Shown here: positions 33,881 to 45,194 of the stretch, in pieces
Numbering within the stretch: position 1 is the stretch's first letter
How the letters are laid out: every line of letters begins with the position of its first letter
From: Lumbricus terrestris
Lineage: Eukaryota > Annelida > Clitellata > Crassiclitellata > Lumbricidae
Reading direction: 5' to 3'
NCBI GenBank assembly: GCA_949752735.1
Contig: OX457041.1
Coordinates: 26,776,705-26,840,704, forward strand
DNA: 64,000 nt
Notes under the pieces: model-generated
Told to the model about the DNA's origin: nothing
Seen by the model: only the letters and a program-made list of their open reading frames with translations
The model's database searches: none
Program-made: the position numbers and the translations under genes

Positions 33881-34529
33881 TTAAATCATGTTTTCTAAGT
33901 TGTATACCATGCAGTTTAGGCAGAGGGGCACAAAGGAGGTCGACGGTTCCGCTATATATTGTCAGAGCCATGCATGGCACCTGCAGGGAGCATTGTAATA
34001 GGTTGAAAGATGTATCACGGACAATTGTATAGGCCTATCAGGCACTCGTATACAAAGTATATATATATGGCAAAAGTATATACTGATTTGCTCATAAGAA
34101 AAAGCATTTATATATAGTTTCAGTTTGTGCATGCATGCGAGAATTTGCACTTTTTAAAAGCAGATTGCAATTTTGAAATGCAAGCCATATGTATATAGCC
34201 AAATGCAAGCAGTGATTCCTTGACTCGACATTGTCGACATTATTGTGGCCTATGATCACGACTTAAAGTGTGCCTGTACGGTCAATGCCATGGACGCCGT
34301 CCAGGCACTTGTTTTTCAGATCTGAACGCGGTATTGCCACGACACTTATTTGACCAGCACAACATGAAAAGGTAATGGGAGTCCATGCAGGCACTTAATC
34401 TTTTTCTACACTGTAAGCACTGCATATGATATACGTTTATAATATGTCGCTTTTGTTTTTATTCCAACGAGTTTTGTTACCTGGATTTAAGCTTTAGGTG
34501 TTATTACCAAGGGGAAACATGAGTGTTTT

Positions 34530-35950
34530 ATCTATAAAGCACAGCCAAATTTCACCAAAACAGTGTGACGCGGCATATAATTTGGGTTATAATTTACGGT
34601 CGCCATTTTTGGATCCGCCATCTTTTCATTTATAGAGCGCCTGTTCTCGGGTAATATTATTTTATTTCTGATATCGTGTCTGACACGAATCTCAACGACC
34701 GACAATCGCAGTCGATGTTTTTGGCAAGCCTCCGTTGAATCAACTTCCCCGTCTCGCACTGCAGCTGGGAGCTGTAGCCGAAAGGAGGAGGTGAAGTTGA
34801 ATGACTGCCATCAGCGATAATTTCGGACGACCCAGCGGCATGATGCAAAGTGTCAAAGCGATACATTCAGGCAGATAAGAGAGGGGTAAGATAGACGGAC
34901 GGAAAAGGACAATCCGCCCACGCACCGATGCCTGATGGAGAGTGAGGGCAATACAGCCAGACGGACATGAGATAAGGGAGAGGTAAAGAGAAGAAGACTA
35001 AGACTCTGTCACACGACACTCGCACGTGTCGAAATTGCGACGTTAGGTTAACGCCTCGAAGGGAGAGGGAGGGCCACGTGTGCGGAAATTGAAACTGAGT
35101 ATATGCGCCGAAGGCTAGCTGGGAAACTGCGCAGTTCAGTTTTCATCCGGGACTTGTGTTGTTGACGTGAATCACGTCCTAGGAGCACTGAAGGCAGAAC
35201 ACGCAGAGACGTGGAAGAGGTGAGACGTAGAGGTGTGGTCAGAACTTTGCAGGTAGAAGTCGTGTTGAAGGCAGAAGACGTTTTCGACGGAGAAGAGACG
35301 TTTTCGTGTTAAGTCAGACTCGATCGGAACTTTGAGGAGAGAAGACGTATTCGTGTTTAAGTCAGATGCAGCCAGAACGTTGAAGGAAGAAGATGTCTCT
35401 TGTTTAAAGTGGACGCGCTCGGAACTCAAGAAAGAACAAGATGTTTTATAGTTAATATAAAGTATAGGTATATAAGACGAAAACCGTCAGAACTTTGAAC
35501 GAACAAGACTGAAGTGATGGATCATTGCGGCTGATTCTCGTCGGCAAGATTCGCACTCGGGCTTCATCATCGGGCCAGATCCTGGAGAAGAACATGTCAA
35601 CGCCGTTCTTCGCGCCATGTCACGATGGACTCTCTTTATCTGGACATGAGGTACGAGTGGATGGGTTTTAGGGTGATCGGTTCTTTAACTTTGGGCTACT
35701 TTTAAATTGGCCGAGGGACTTGAAAGTAAATCGGGGACTAACTTAGCTTTACTCCGGTCCAAGTGTGTTTGCATTGAATGTCTTTGATCATAACAAGAAG
35801 CTATTAGTTAAAATATCTGACTTTGTTTATTGTTTGCATTGAGTGTAATCGAAGTTGGTTACGTAATTGATTGATTACTTTGAATGTGGTTGTTGTTGAT
35901 TGAGGATTCAATTGATGGACTATAATAAGAAACATTACTGAAATTACTGA
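34530..35950 (+). other. Possible leader/LTR region of a retroelement
   Basis: Moderately GC-rich sequence ahead of the gag-like frame. At 35265-35515 there are about five imperfect ~47-bp units of the form GAAGACGTNTTCGTGTTNAAGTCAGA...GGAACTTTGA. I could not find a duplicate of this region elsewhere in the window, nor a convincing primer-binding site, so an LTR is only a guess. Confidence 0.3.
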
Positions 35951-36003
35951 CTTTGTTCACTGATAGTGATAGAATTACCTGTAGACCTAATTCATATTGC
36001 GCC

Positions 36004-36771
36004 ATGGAAGAAAGTAGACCTGTAACACCCTCACAGCCGTCTAGGCCTCCCTCATCTCTGGAGGTGGTAATGGGGGCTATAACATCTATGCACTCATCAA
36101 TGCAGACTAATGCTAGAGACACACAAGAAGCGATGCAGTCACACGCTAGGGAAACACAAGAAGCGATCTCTGTAGTGCAATCAAATGTCACAGAAGAAAT
36201 CTCCGCAATACAATCAAATATCACAGAAGAAATCTCCGCAGTACAATCAAATATCAGAGAAGAAATCTTTGCAGTTCAATCAAATGTTAGAGAAGCCCTA
36301 ACGGAGGTTGTGACACGCCTAGAGCGGCTCGAGGCATCGCCGGTCCCAAGATCTGTTGTGGGTTTGAACTCGGGACTGAGGTCCCCCGCTTCCAACATGG
36401 CGGACGCACCTCACCAGTCGACCATCAGACTGGCAGAGTCTTCAGGCGCTAGGCCTAAAGATTTCACTCACTTGGGCACGCTGCGCAGAAGTGAGCGTCT
36501 GGCCCACAAGGATCCAATCTCATATAGAGAGCTTGGCAGCCGAGATGGTTGGCAATCATTCCATCGGTTGGATTTGAACCCGAGAGTTCCCTCCTCTTAT
36601 CCTCGATCCATATCTCAGGACCATGACCATGACCCACAACAGCACGCGGCCTCCTTACCGTACGATGATCCGGAAGTGGTGACTCCGGGGATGACGGTGG
36701 GGGCGGGCGTTACAACAGTACTAATCTATAATGAAAGAAATGATATTCCACAGAAAAAACTGACAAAGTGA
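36004..36771 (+). CDS. Gag-like N-terminal ORF with coiled-coil repeats
   Basis: The ATG at 36004 has a good context (GCCATGG). An in-frame ATG at 35953 would add 17 residues. The frame is open for 255 codons. A Pro/Ser-rich start is followed by a predicted coiled coil with four consecutive 11-residue repeats (VQSNVTEEISA, IQSNITEEISA, VQSNIREEIFA, VQSNVREALTE), then a basic, proline-rich region. No CCHC knuckle, protease or reverse transcriptase follows: after about 36720 the sequence becomes AT-rich and the frame ends. It resembles the amino-terminal part of Gag from Ty3-like retroelements of marine invertebrates, but a truncated host exon cannot be excluded. Confidence 0.4.
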   Translation: MEESRPVTPSQPSRPPSSLEVVMGAITSMHSSMQTNARDTQEAMQSHARETQEAISVVQSNVTEEISAIQSNITEEISAVQSNIREEIFAVQSNVREALTEVVTRLERLEASPVPRSVVGLNSGLRSPASNMADAPHQSTIRLAESSGARPKDFTHLGTLRRSERLAHKDPISYRELGSRDGWQSFHRLDLNPRVPSSYPRSISQDHDHDPQQHAASLPYDDPEVVTPGMTVGAGVTTVLIYNERNDIPQKKLTK

Positions 36772-36779
36772 TAAATATA

Positions 36780-37454
36780 GTATTTCGTTGCTGTTTATAA
36801 ACATCAATTGCATTACATGAACTGCTATAACTCTGTAATATTATTTACTATCATATATATGATTTTAAATGTTTAATCCTGTTATTTACTATAAAAGTAT
36901 AAATGATACTGGCATCAGATTACAATGCATGAGTTAAATTAGCTGCTAATATTTGCACAAATACTATTTTTTATACATCTATAGAATTCTAGTTATCTTC
37001 TCTTTAATTGGTGTTTTCTTTCAAATTTCACACTGTCAGATTTTTAAAAAAATATGGAATGCCTCTATAGTAAAACAACATGATTACTATATATTAGGCT
37101 ATATATACGTAGGTGAACAGATCATTTAAATGCAGTACATTTTCAATACCTGCTAAAATAAGCTTAAAACGGAAACGTTACAGACTGTCCTACAATAATG
37201 ACAGACAATAGCATATGCGCGTGCTATAGCCTTCAATGTGCTCAGGTTCCACTTTTCACTGGATATTTTGCTATGATTTAAGCGATGTCCCATGCAGTCT
37301 CTGTTCACGCAACGTCCGAGTTCCCATTTTATCTTCGGCAGAAACTTTGCCCATGACGTTAAGTAATGGATTCACGGATTGAGACCCTAATCTATCAAAT
37401 ATCACCAAATACTAACAGCTTGCTTTACAAACAGCTTCTTTACAGCTCTTAATG
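36780..37454. other. AT-rich sequence, nothing recognised
   Basis: No repeats longer than a few bases, no transposon ends and no convincing frame. Confidence 0.4.
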
Positions 37455-37713
37455 AGGTCGTATGGCATCATCATTTTGTGTGCTGTAATTTGTAAAAAAT
37501 CTTGATGAAATCACATATTGGAACATGATTATCCGGATATTTGAAAACGGAATTGAAAATTTAAACAGTTGTAACTTTTTGCAAAAATGAAAATTTTTCA
37601 AACTTTCAGGGATTGTTGGAAATTCATTCCCCTGCAAATTGGAAAATTTTCACAAATGTTAGTCGGTTGCGAAGTTATCGCATTTTATCGGGTGGTGCTT
37701 TTTTGAGCCACCC
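37455..37713 (-). mobile_element. Right end of a Tc1/mariner-like element
   Basis: Ends GGGTGGTGCTTTTTTGAGCCACCCTG|TA, the pattern of mariner-type termini in this window. The interior words (GGAAATTCATTCCCC, GCGAAGTTATCGCATTTTATC) differ from the other family. No left end was found. Confidence 0.5.
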
Positions 37714-38539
37714 TGTATATGTATACATGTAAGTTATAGCGACCCTGGATATACTTAAGTATTATTATATGGTTCAAAAATGGAACAGAAGTCTATTGAC
37801 GAACATGTTGAAGTTCAAAGACTGCATCCAAATCCTGTTGTCCATGCTATAATTATATGATGTGTATTATATATAATTATAGATCTATGCCACAATTAAG
37901 TTAATTGTCCTTACACAATCCACTTGTCTCGCGTCTAACAACATGCATGATTAGATTTATATATTTAGCCTATATATACTTACCTTCAATGCATGCAATA
38001 ATTGGCATGCAGACCTAAAAGCCATGGATGATGCGTCGATTATAACTTCTGAATACATATTTCCATCCACGCAGATGCAGTTGTGCAGTTGTGCACATTA
38101 AGCTAATGCATATAGTATTAAATGCTTGCATTCTGTATATACATGTATTCACAGCTATAGTTAGTACATATTATATGGGGTAAAATATGGCCCGACTGCA
38201 GTATACACGCGAACGATTCAAAAGCATCATGCATCATTGCAGGTTTGACAAAAGGATCTCTCTGCTGCATGCAGTCATGACGTATCCATGGACCACAAAC
38301 ACGACAACAACATCATTCCAACTATATATACACGACCACAGTTTCTAATCATCGTCCATGAAACGTTATCGATTCCCAATGCAAACGGATGGCAAACCGA
38401 GTGGTCGCAGATGGCTTATCTATAGCACATAATGTTGCATGCAATCATCCAAATGCTATTAACAACCCTTGGCTTTGCTAAATAAGTCAATGTGTCGCCA
38501 ATGGTGTCGCATGTATACACACATAGAACAGCTGCCACC

Positions 38540-38606
38540 CACTGTGCTCGCAGTGAAATAAATATATATATATATTTGTGTATGCATATATATATATACA
38601 TATGTA

Positions 38607-38643
<37 letters not shown>

Positions 38644-38645
38644 CG
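38540..38645. repeat. TA microsatellites
   Basis: Runs at 38560-38574 and 38609-38640 with TATGCATATA spacers. Confidence 0.8.
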
Positions 38646-39036
38646 CTTTGGACCACCCACGTAGTAAGGGTCTGCAGCCGACTGCACGATCTATACAGGC
38701 CATTGTATAGGAGAATACGTTACAGGTACACAATAATAAGCTCTTTATGCATGGGCCTGCGCCATATTATGATGGCCTGCCTGACGGGGCAATAAAAGGC
38801 GAGAGAGAATCAATTTCTAAAGAGCGAACGTCGGTGATTGGCGGGTGTTTTGTTCACCAGATCACCAACACTCTCCATGGCTCCAGCTATATATATATAC
38901 AGATGAACCACGAAACTATATATATATATAGATATAGGTCATATACGTGTTTATATATGTATATTTACCTATATATATATATAGCTGCAGATGTATTATG
39001 CATTATGGCCTGCATGCAGTAATATATATACTTTTA

Positions 39037-39369
39037 CATAGTCGCAGGGGACATTTCGGCAGTGGGGGAGGGGTGGGGGGCCCGGGGGCAAAGATTTGAC
39101 TTTTGACCGAAATTTTTGGGCAGACCGCGAGTCACCGACATATTTTTCAGCTTTTTTCAGCCAAATTTTTTGATGACTTTTTTAGTCATTTCGAAGAAAT
39201 CTTTTGAGAATATAGCTGTTTTACCCCTGTGCATGTGATGTGCATGCCCCAAAAATCCTCCCATGCCTGTTTGCCCGAAAAAAGGTTTGTCCGCCCATGC
39301 TTGTTTTGCCCGAAAAACACATTTGCCTGAAATTTGGGGGCGTTTGCCCTCTGGACCCCGCCTCCTATG
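39037..39369. mobile_element. hAT MITE, CATAGGCGTAGG family, reverse orientation, 333 bp
   Basis: Ends CATAGTCGCAGGGGACATTT and GGACCCCGCCTCCTATG. An exact 8-bp repeat TACTTTTA lies at 39029-39036 and 39370-39377. It contains GATGACTTTTTTAGTCATTTCG, a hairpin word shared with the 11632 element, and TTTGCCCGAAAAA repeats shared with 26555-26818. Confidence 0.85.
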
Positions 39370-39660
39370 TACTTTTATATGTGTGTATATATATATATAC
39401 ATATTATATATATATATAAGCCCATAAATGCATGCCTATATATATTCAAAGAGTCATGTTATTCATTGAAACTGCATGCATTCTAATCTTTTATATATAG
39501 GCCTACGTATATGTATATATAAGTATATATACACAGAACCATGGCAGGATCTATATATGCATACATCGAAATCTTATATATAATTATCACATTAAATTTC
39601 ATATATGCAATTGATAAGTAGCATATACGTGATGATATATGCACAATCATAATAATCAAC

Positions 39661-39697
<37 letters not shown>

Positions 39698-39957
39698 TAG
39701 GGTGCATCAAACGCCCCAAAGTTATCAAAACGCATTGTCCCTAGGCTTAAAATGTTCCTTTTATCTCCAATATATCCCTGATCCAAAAGCACAAAAATAA
39801 AAAATTGTTTAGGTATCCCACCTCCATTTTATAAAATGTACATAATTATCATTCGACATACATTACTTATTGAATTTGTCGGATTCTATGGCGTTTTAAC
39901 AGGACTTCTTTTAGGCTGGAAAGAAATATATCATAGTTACTATATGTTTTATGTTTT

Positions 39958-40062
39958 CATTCATTCATTCATTCATTCATTCATTCATTCATTCATTCAT
40001 TTATTCATAGCATTTATATAGCGCCCTTTCAAGAAACTACTCAGAGGCGCTTCCAGATGCCA
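39958..40062 (-). repeat. LINE 3'-tail insertion with (ATTC)n
   Basis: (ATTC)n at 39958-40006 is followed by ATTTATATAGCGCCCTTTCAAGAAACTACTCAGAGGCGCTTC, the reverse complement of the LINE 3' end seen at 5693-5760. It is an extremely 5'-truncated insertion that cuts the transposase frame upstream of 40078. Confidence 0.75.
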
Positions 40063-40077
40063 TTGCTGTCAAATAAG

Positions 40078-41477
40078 AATATTAAGGAGTCGCCTTGCAA
40101 TTTCTGTTGGGAATGCAAAAGAACTGAAGTTCCTTGGTGTGCCATCTTATGCAATGGGATCACAGAGAAAAACGGGGGACATCATTGCTGATCTGACCAT
40201 TGATCTCCTGCGCTCATGGCAATGTAGTGACTCGATTGTCAACATGGCATTTGACACCACCGGATCAAATCCAGGACACGTTACTGCTGCTTGTGTTACA
40301 ATTCAGATGCGGTTGGGTCGAGCTCTTCTCTGGTCAGAGTGTCGACATCACGTTGGCGAAGTAATTCTTACACACGTGTTTGAAGATCTTCAAATCGAGA
40401 CTTCAAAATCACCCGAGGTGGTATTATTCGCAAGGCTTCGTAAGAACTTCAATCTCCTCAAGACACATCGGTCAGCAACAGAAAGACTATCACGCTTTGA
40501 TGATAATGTATTCAGTGAGAATGCGAAACCACTCATTGACATTTGCAGAGAACAATTTCGACAGATTTATAGTTCACAGTTGTCCTTTCGTAGAGATGAC
40601 TTTAAGGAATTTGCAGATCTCTGCGTCTTGTTTCTTGACGGAGAAGTAGAAGGAGATAAAATAACATTCAAGCGACCTGGAGCACTCCACAAGGCCAGAT
40701 GAATGGCCAAATTGATTTATTCAATCAAGATATGTCTTTTTGAGCAACAGATTGCAAAGCTTCCACGCAACACAATAGGCCTAACAACAGAGCGTCAGGT
40801 CACAAAAGTGAGAGACTTCGTGAATTTTGTGACTCTGGTTTACAGCTCTTGGTGGATGACTTGTAGTTCGGTGCATGACTGATGCACCATGGAATGACTT
40901 GAAGCTATACAAATCATTCTTGCAATATGACTTGCTGAATGCACAGGTCTCCGCGAGTGCTGTTCGTGCCTTCAAACGACATTTGTGGTATTTAACGGCA
41001 GAAGTGGTGCCACTTGCACTGTTTAGTAGCCTAATAATGTTCCAGACACTGAACGACGTGTCCTTGCTAATCGCCTGCTTTCAGTTAAGCCAAAAGAACG
41101 CTCGCAATTGCCGCAGAACAGATTTGGATCGGGCTTTGGGAAAACCTAACTATCCAGATGTAATAACAGCTACAGCAACTCTTGCCGATCTTGCAGGGAC
41201 TGACTCGTGGTATATGTTTGAAATACTACAAGTTGACACTCAGTTCCTCAACGAAGAGCTGTCCGACTGGTGGAGCCGCAATGACTATCAAACTGCTATG
41301 AGAAACATTGAAGCACTCAACGTAATCAATGACTGCGCTGAGAGAGGAGTGAAGCTCAGCTCGGATTTTCTGTCAGCATCAAAGACTGAACAGCATTATC
41401 AAGATGTGCTTCAAGTTGTGGAACAAGACCGGCAGAGACAATCCAATCCGTGCAAACGCAAGCCAACTTCCGAATGA
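40078..41477 (+). pseudogene. Decayed transposase of the 39698 element
   Basis: Two frames (40139-40702 and 40875-41477) plus linking sequence belong to one protein family that recurs in invertebrate genomes. Visible marks are FDTTGSNPGHVTAAC with a candidate catalytic Asp, then CRHHVGE, which fits the C-x2-H signature of hAT-type enzymes. GALHKAR, HLWYLT..VVPLALFS and ALNVINDCAERGVKLSSDFL follow. Defects: a TGA directly after GALHKAR, where related proteins have Trp; a frameshift near 40875; and a compensated frameshift pair at about 41040-41140, where FGSGFGK is only readable in another frame. The N-terminus is removed by the LINE tail. Assignment to hAT rests on the CxxH motif and the terminus type, not on a search. 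Confidence 0.7.
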
Positions 41478-42360
41478 CAATATCCGCTTGACATGTGTCA
41501 TGTAATAGCATCGCAACATAAATGTTTTCACAATAGTAATAATAAATATGTTCACTTCTAAGAATCTTTGCAATACTTTGCAATACTTCTGAAGATGGCT
41601 CTTGGCTAATACAGCACAGATAATGTTAAGAACTATTGGACCTATCTTCAAAGTCTTGCTGCAGCATAATAATGCATAATCTGTTCAGTGTGTTCGCCAT
41701 TGTAAAACTTCAGTTGCTGGGTGGGATACCTAGAATATGTCAGAAAATTCTCAAATTTTGGGAAACACACTTTTTTAGTAATAGGAAAAGAAGTAAATCA
41801 GGGACAAAAACTTTTGAAAGCTTTAAAAAAATTATGGGGCGTTTGATGCACCCTAATATATATATATATATATAGCGGTCCCACTATCGCAAATTTATAT
41901 AGCGCCCCTGTATACACGGGTATACATTCGGCAGACCACAGATAAGGCGCGCGAGCATGAGCCTATATTGATGGAGCATCTTAAATATATTTCTCAAAGT
42001 TTGTCCCTCCATTTGTTTGTTTGTATGTTCATGTGTCCGGATATACTTTGATTCTTCGTCCCAGAAAAGGCTCGGAAATGACAGAGTGTCGGTTTACCAA
42101 AATTTTTGCAATTGATTCTTAACCAAATTTTAAGGTCAACTCAACTATACTTTCAGCTCTAAATTCACTTTAAAAACCGAGATATTAGCGTTTTAATCAG
42201 ATTTAATCAGTCATATTGCCGCACTAGTAAAGAGTCGACAGTCCGCATGACGTCATCCTCGCCCAATAATAATTTCCATTTATCAACAAACAGACCGAAA
42301 ACCGAAACCGGTTACAGTGTACAATTATGCACAAAACGCAGGTCACAGAAATATTAATTA

Positions 42361-43344
42361 CAGGGTGGGCCAGCATAAATGTCCCGACTTTGCAGGCGTA
42401 TAACTTCGCCAATTTTTAACATTTATTTATACTTGATGCATCAAATTAAAGGTATTTCACTCTAGTATTAACTCTAAAAAAAGTCGAACTGATACTAGTT
42501 TAGGTTTTAATTATATACTTGGATCAGCGCTAGCTACCGTTTTTTGTCATTAGTGACGCATTATGACGCCGTTTCCCGGGAAAATTCTATCGTTTTTTGC
42601 TAAAACGCGCGTAGACACAATCATTTTGAGTGTTTGTAGGGTCCCTACCATGAATATATTCTAATCACAAAACCGCGTCCTTTCAATTTTGCCAACAGCC
42701 GTGCACTGCCATGCGCTACTTCAGACGCTTGCACGCTGCCAGTCGTTTCTTTGCGTAAGAGCTGGAGAGTTCGTGGGACTTCTCGTCGACAAATTACTTT
42801 AACTTTAGGTCTATAATCTTTTCCAATACGCTATTCAGTGCTTCTAAGACGGCCTGTTTTGCGCTGAATTTGCATGCAGGGCCTGCCCTGGTCATTATCT
42901 TGACTGCAAATGTACGCGGACACACGAGCAATGTTAGCGGATGTGAGCGCCGTGCGCTCCGATTCCCATGGTTTGCAAGTAGAAAGTCCTGTTTTATTAA
43001 TTTTCCGTAGCAGATAATACAAGGTATTGTTTATTCCATCCTCTGTTAGAATATTCGTTAATCATTTCAAACGAATTAAATCCCTTACCAGTTCGTAAAA
43101 TTAAGATCGAAACGCGATCATCGTCTGTCAACGGCGCCAGGTTGCGTCACAAATGACAGCAAAATATGGTAGCTAGCGCTGTTCCGGGCATATAATTAAA
43201 ACCAAGACTAGTATCAGTTCGACCTTTTTAGAGATAATACTAGAGTGAAATACCTTTAATTTGATGCATAAAGTATAAATAACTGTTAAAAATTGGCGAA
43301 GTTATACGCGTGCAAAGTCGGGACATTTATGCTGGCCCACCCTG
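42361..43344. mobile_element. Tc1/mariner-type MITE with ~220-bp inverted repeats, 984 bp
   Basis: Ends CAGGGTGGGCCAGCATAAAT and ATTTATGCTGGCCCACCCTG are flanked by TA on each side (42359-42360, 43345-43346). The arms match over about 220 bp, to the GCGCTAGCTACC word and slightly beyond. The centre (42600-43110) has no transposase-like frame. Confidence 0.88.
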
Positions 43345-43764
43345 TATATGCTATAACAGAACAGAAAGCCTGAAATAATTGTATTAGATCACAGTCAGCA
43401 CACACACCTGGGTCATGTTTGGCTTTTGGGGGCAGCGGGGTTGGGTGGAGGGGTGGCGAAAAGTCGAAATTTATCGGTCAACGCTGGGTACCCCATGAGG
43501 AGTATATAGTGTTGAAAACTCTAACGCCGGGTCCCACATATGGTTTTTATAAGTACAAATCTACTATATATTATAAAAAGGCCCATAAGATGGTGTTGTT
43601 AAAAGAATATATATTTCATATAATTATGTATATATGTATATGTATATATATATAAGCTTATTATAGCACTGCAAGTTTGCGAATGGATGAGACAACTCGG
43701 TCGCCGCAATTAAGAGAAGAGAGCGAGCGACGGATGTTGTATAGGAGTTGACATGACATGATAG

Positions 43765-43766
43765 TT

Positions 43767-43805
<39 letters not shown>

Positions 43806-43909
43806 GAGATAGCATGACATGACCAGAAAGTGAGAAACTGAACTGGACACAATAACACCCTGCAGATCGCAGACCGCTTGAGATCGAGCATACAGTATAA
43901 TTTGCACAC

Positions 43910-43965
<56 letters not shown>
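43765..43965. repeat. TA microsatellites
   Basis: Two long TA runs (43770-43802 and 43916-43964). Confidence 0.85.
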
Positions 43966-43967
<2 letters not shown>

Positions 43968-44007
43968 AAACCGTATAATTATTCTCTGTGCACCTATATA
44001 TCTATAG

Positions 44008-44185
44008 GGTGGACCAGAAAATAATTACCCCTAAGGTTTTTTGCCAATATCCTGGCCAGAAGTAAGAATTTTTAAATAAAATTTTACAGACTTAAGACAA
44101 TATTTACACATGCATGATGGCTAGATGTCATAAAAATATTTCAAGCAGAACAAAAGTTATAGGCCTATCGCTTTTAGTGAGACCA
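44008..44185 (+). mobile_element. Mariner-like left end, isolated
   Basis: Starts TA|TAGGGTGGACCAGAAAATAA-like and carries GGTTTTTTGCCAATATCCTGGCC and AACAAAAGTTATA, the end unit of the 27538/29130 family. It is interrupted at about 44185 by a G-rich tract. Confidence 0.6.
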
Positions 44186-44350
44186 CCCAGTGTGGGGTGG
44201 GGGGGTGGAGGTGGGGTGGATGGGGGGGGGGGTAAATTGAGGGTGAGGAGTGGGGTGGGGTGGGAGGGGAAATTTCACGGGTGGTGTACCGGTGCATGGT
44301 AGTCGGTGGTGTGGTGTTGTGGGGTTGGGGGTTGGGATGTGATGTGGTGG
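44185..44350. repeat. G-rich GGTGGGG tract
   Basis: About 160 bp of GGGGTGGGG-type sequence on the + strand with many G-runs of four or more, possible G-quadruplex sequence. Confidence 0.7.
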
Positions 44351-44544
44351 GGTTGTGGCCGGTAGCGAGTCGAATCCTAAATTTCCCGGGCAACGCCGGG
44401 AACCTAGCTATAGCTAAGAATAATGATGATGCATTGGAGATGGTGACGACGACGACGATGACGATCAATTTATTTTTTATATCTCTTTAGTACCCACTAG
44501 CTGTAACTGGCCACGCGCTGCTTTGGCTGAAAAGACCGTCCAGC

Positions 44545-44635
44545 ACTCCCTCCCCTCCCCTCCCCTCCCCTCCCCTCCCCTCCCCTCCCCTCCCCTCCCC
44601 TTCACTCCACTCCCCTCCCCTCCCCTCCTCTCCCT
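44545..44635. repeat. (CCCCT)n pentanucleotide array
   Basis: About 17 units of TCCCC. The opposite strand is (GGGGA)n, able in principle to form G-quadruplexes. Minus-strand Gly/Glu/Arg frames here are artefacts. Confidence 0.9.
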
Positions 44636-44718
44636 GCATTCCTCCCGTTTCCTCCCCTCCCGAAATGAAAAATGTAAAAAATAATATGATGCATTTACTA
44701 GCATGCACATGATATATG

Positions 44719-44978
44719 CAGGGTGGGCCAAAAAGATCCCCTAGGTTTGTTGCCAATATCTTGACCAAAAGTAAGAATTTCCAAATGAAATTCTACGGGC
44801 TTGTGCATGGACAATTCATATTTACACATGATGGCCAGAATTCATCAATAGCCTATATTTCAAACCCAACAAAAGTTATACACCACTATTAGTGAGGCCA
44901 CAAACAGTTTTTTGACGATTCAAAAACGTAACGCAACCAAAAGTAACAAAAACGGGGGGTCTTTTTTGGCCCACCCTG
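44719..44978. mobile_element. Mariner-like MITE, 260 bp
   Basis: CAGGGTGGGCCAAAAAGATCC and GGGTCTTTTTTGGCCCACCCTG are inverted ends. The flanking dinucleotides are TG on both sides, not TA, so either the target was unusual or the site has mutated. Confidence 0.8.
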
Positions 44979-45194
44979 TGTATAAAAACCATGAAATAAA
45001 ACCAAGAAAACGACCCCGAAATTAAACATGTAAAAAATAATAGAATGCATTCACTATAGCACATGATGAAAAACCATGAAATTAGGCGAAAATGGTAAGA
45101 AAGCTGGGTTATAATCAAGGGTATAGGCTATACATACCGGTATACGCGGGCGGGTATGCAGCGTATACTCACGTCTAGGGGGGGGGGGGAAACG

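Larger units (their letters stand above)
39698..41855 (+). mobile_element. hAT-like element, TAGGGTGCATCAAACGCCCC ends, 2158 bp
   Basis: The two ends are perfect inverted repeats over TAGGGTGCATCAAACGCCCC. Flanks are ATATATAT on both sides (39690-39697, 41856-41863), consistent with an 8-bp target duplication but ambiguous because the site is a TA microsatellite. It contains a degenerate transposase and, at 39958-40062, an inserted LINE 3' tail with an (ATTC)n run. Confidence 0.8.

Noticed and set aside
33142..33884. 237-codon Ser/Leu/Val/Cys frame
   Set aside because: Translation of TCTG/TCTC repeats, open in several frames at once.
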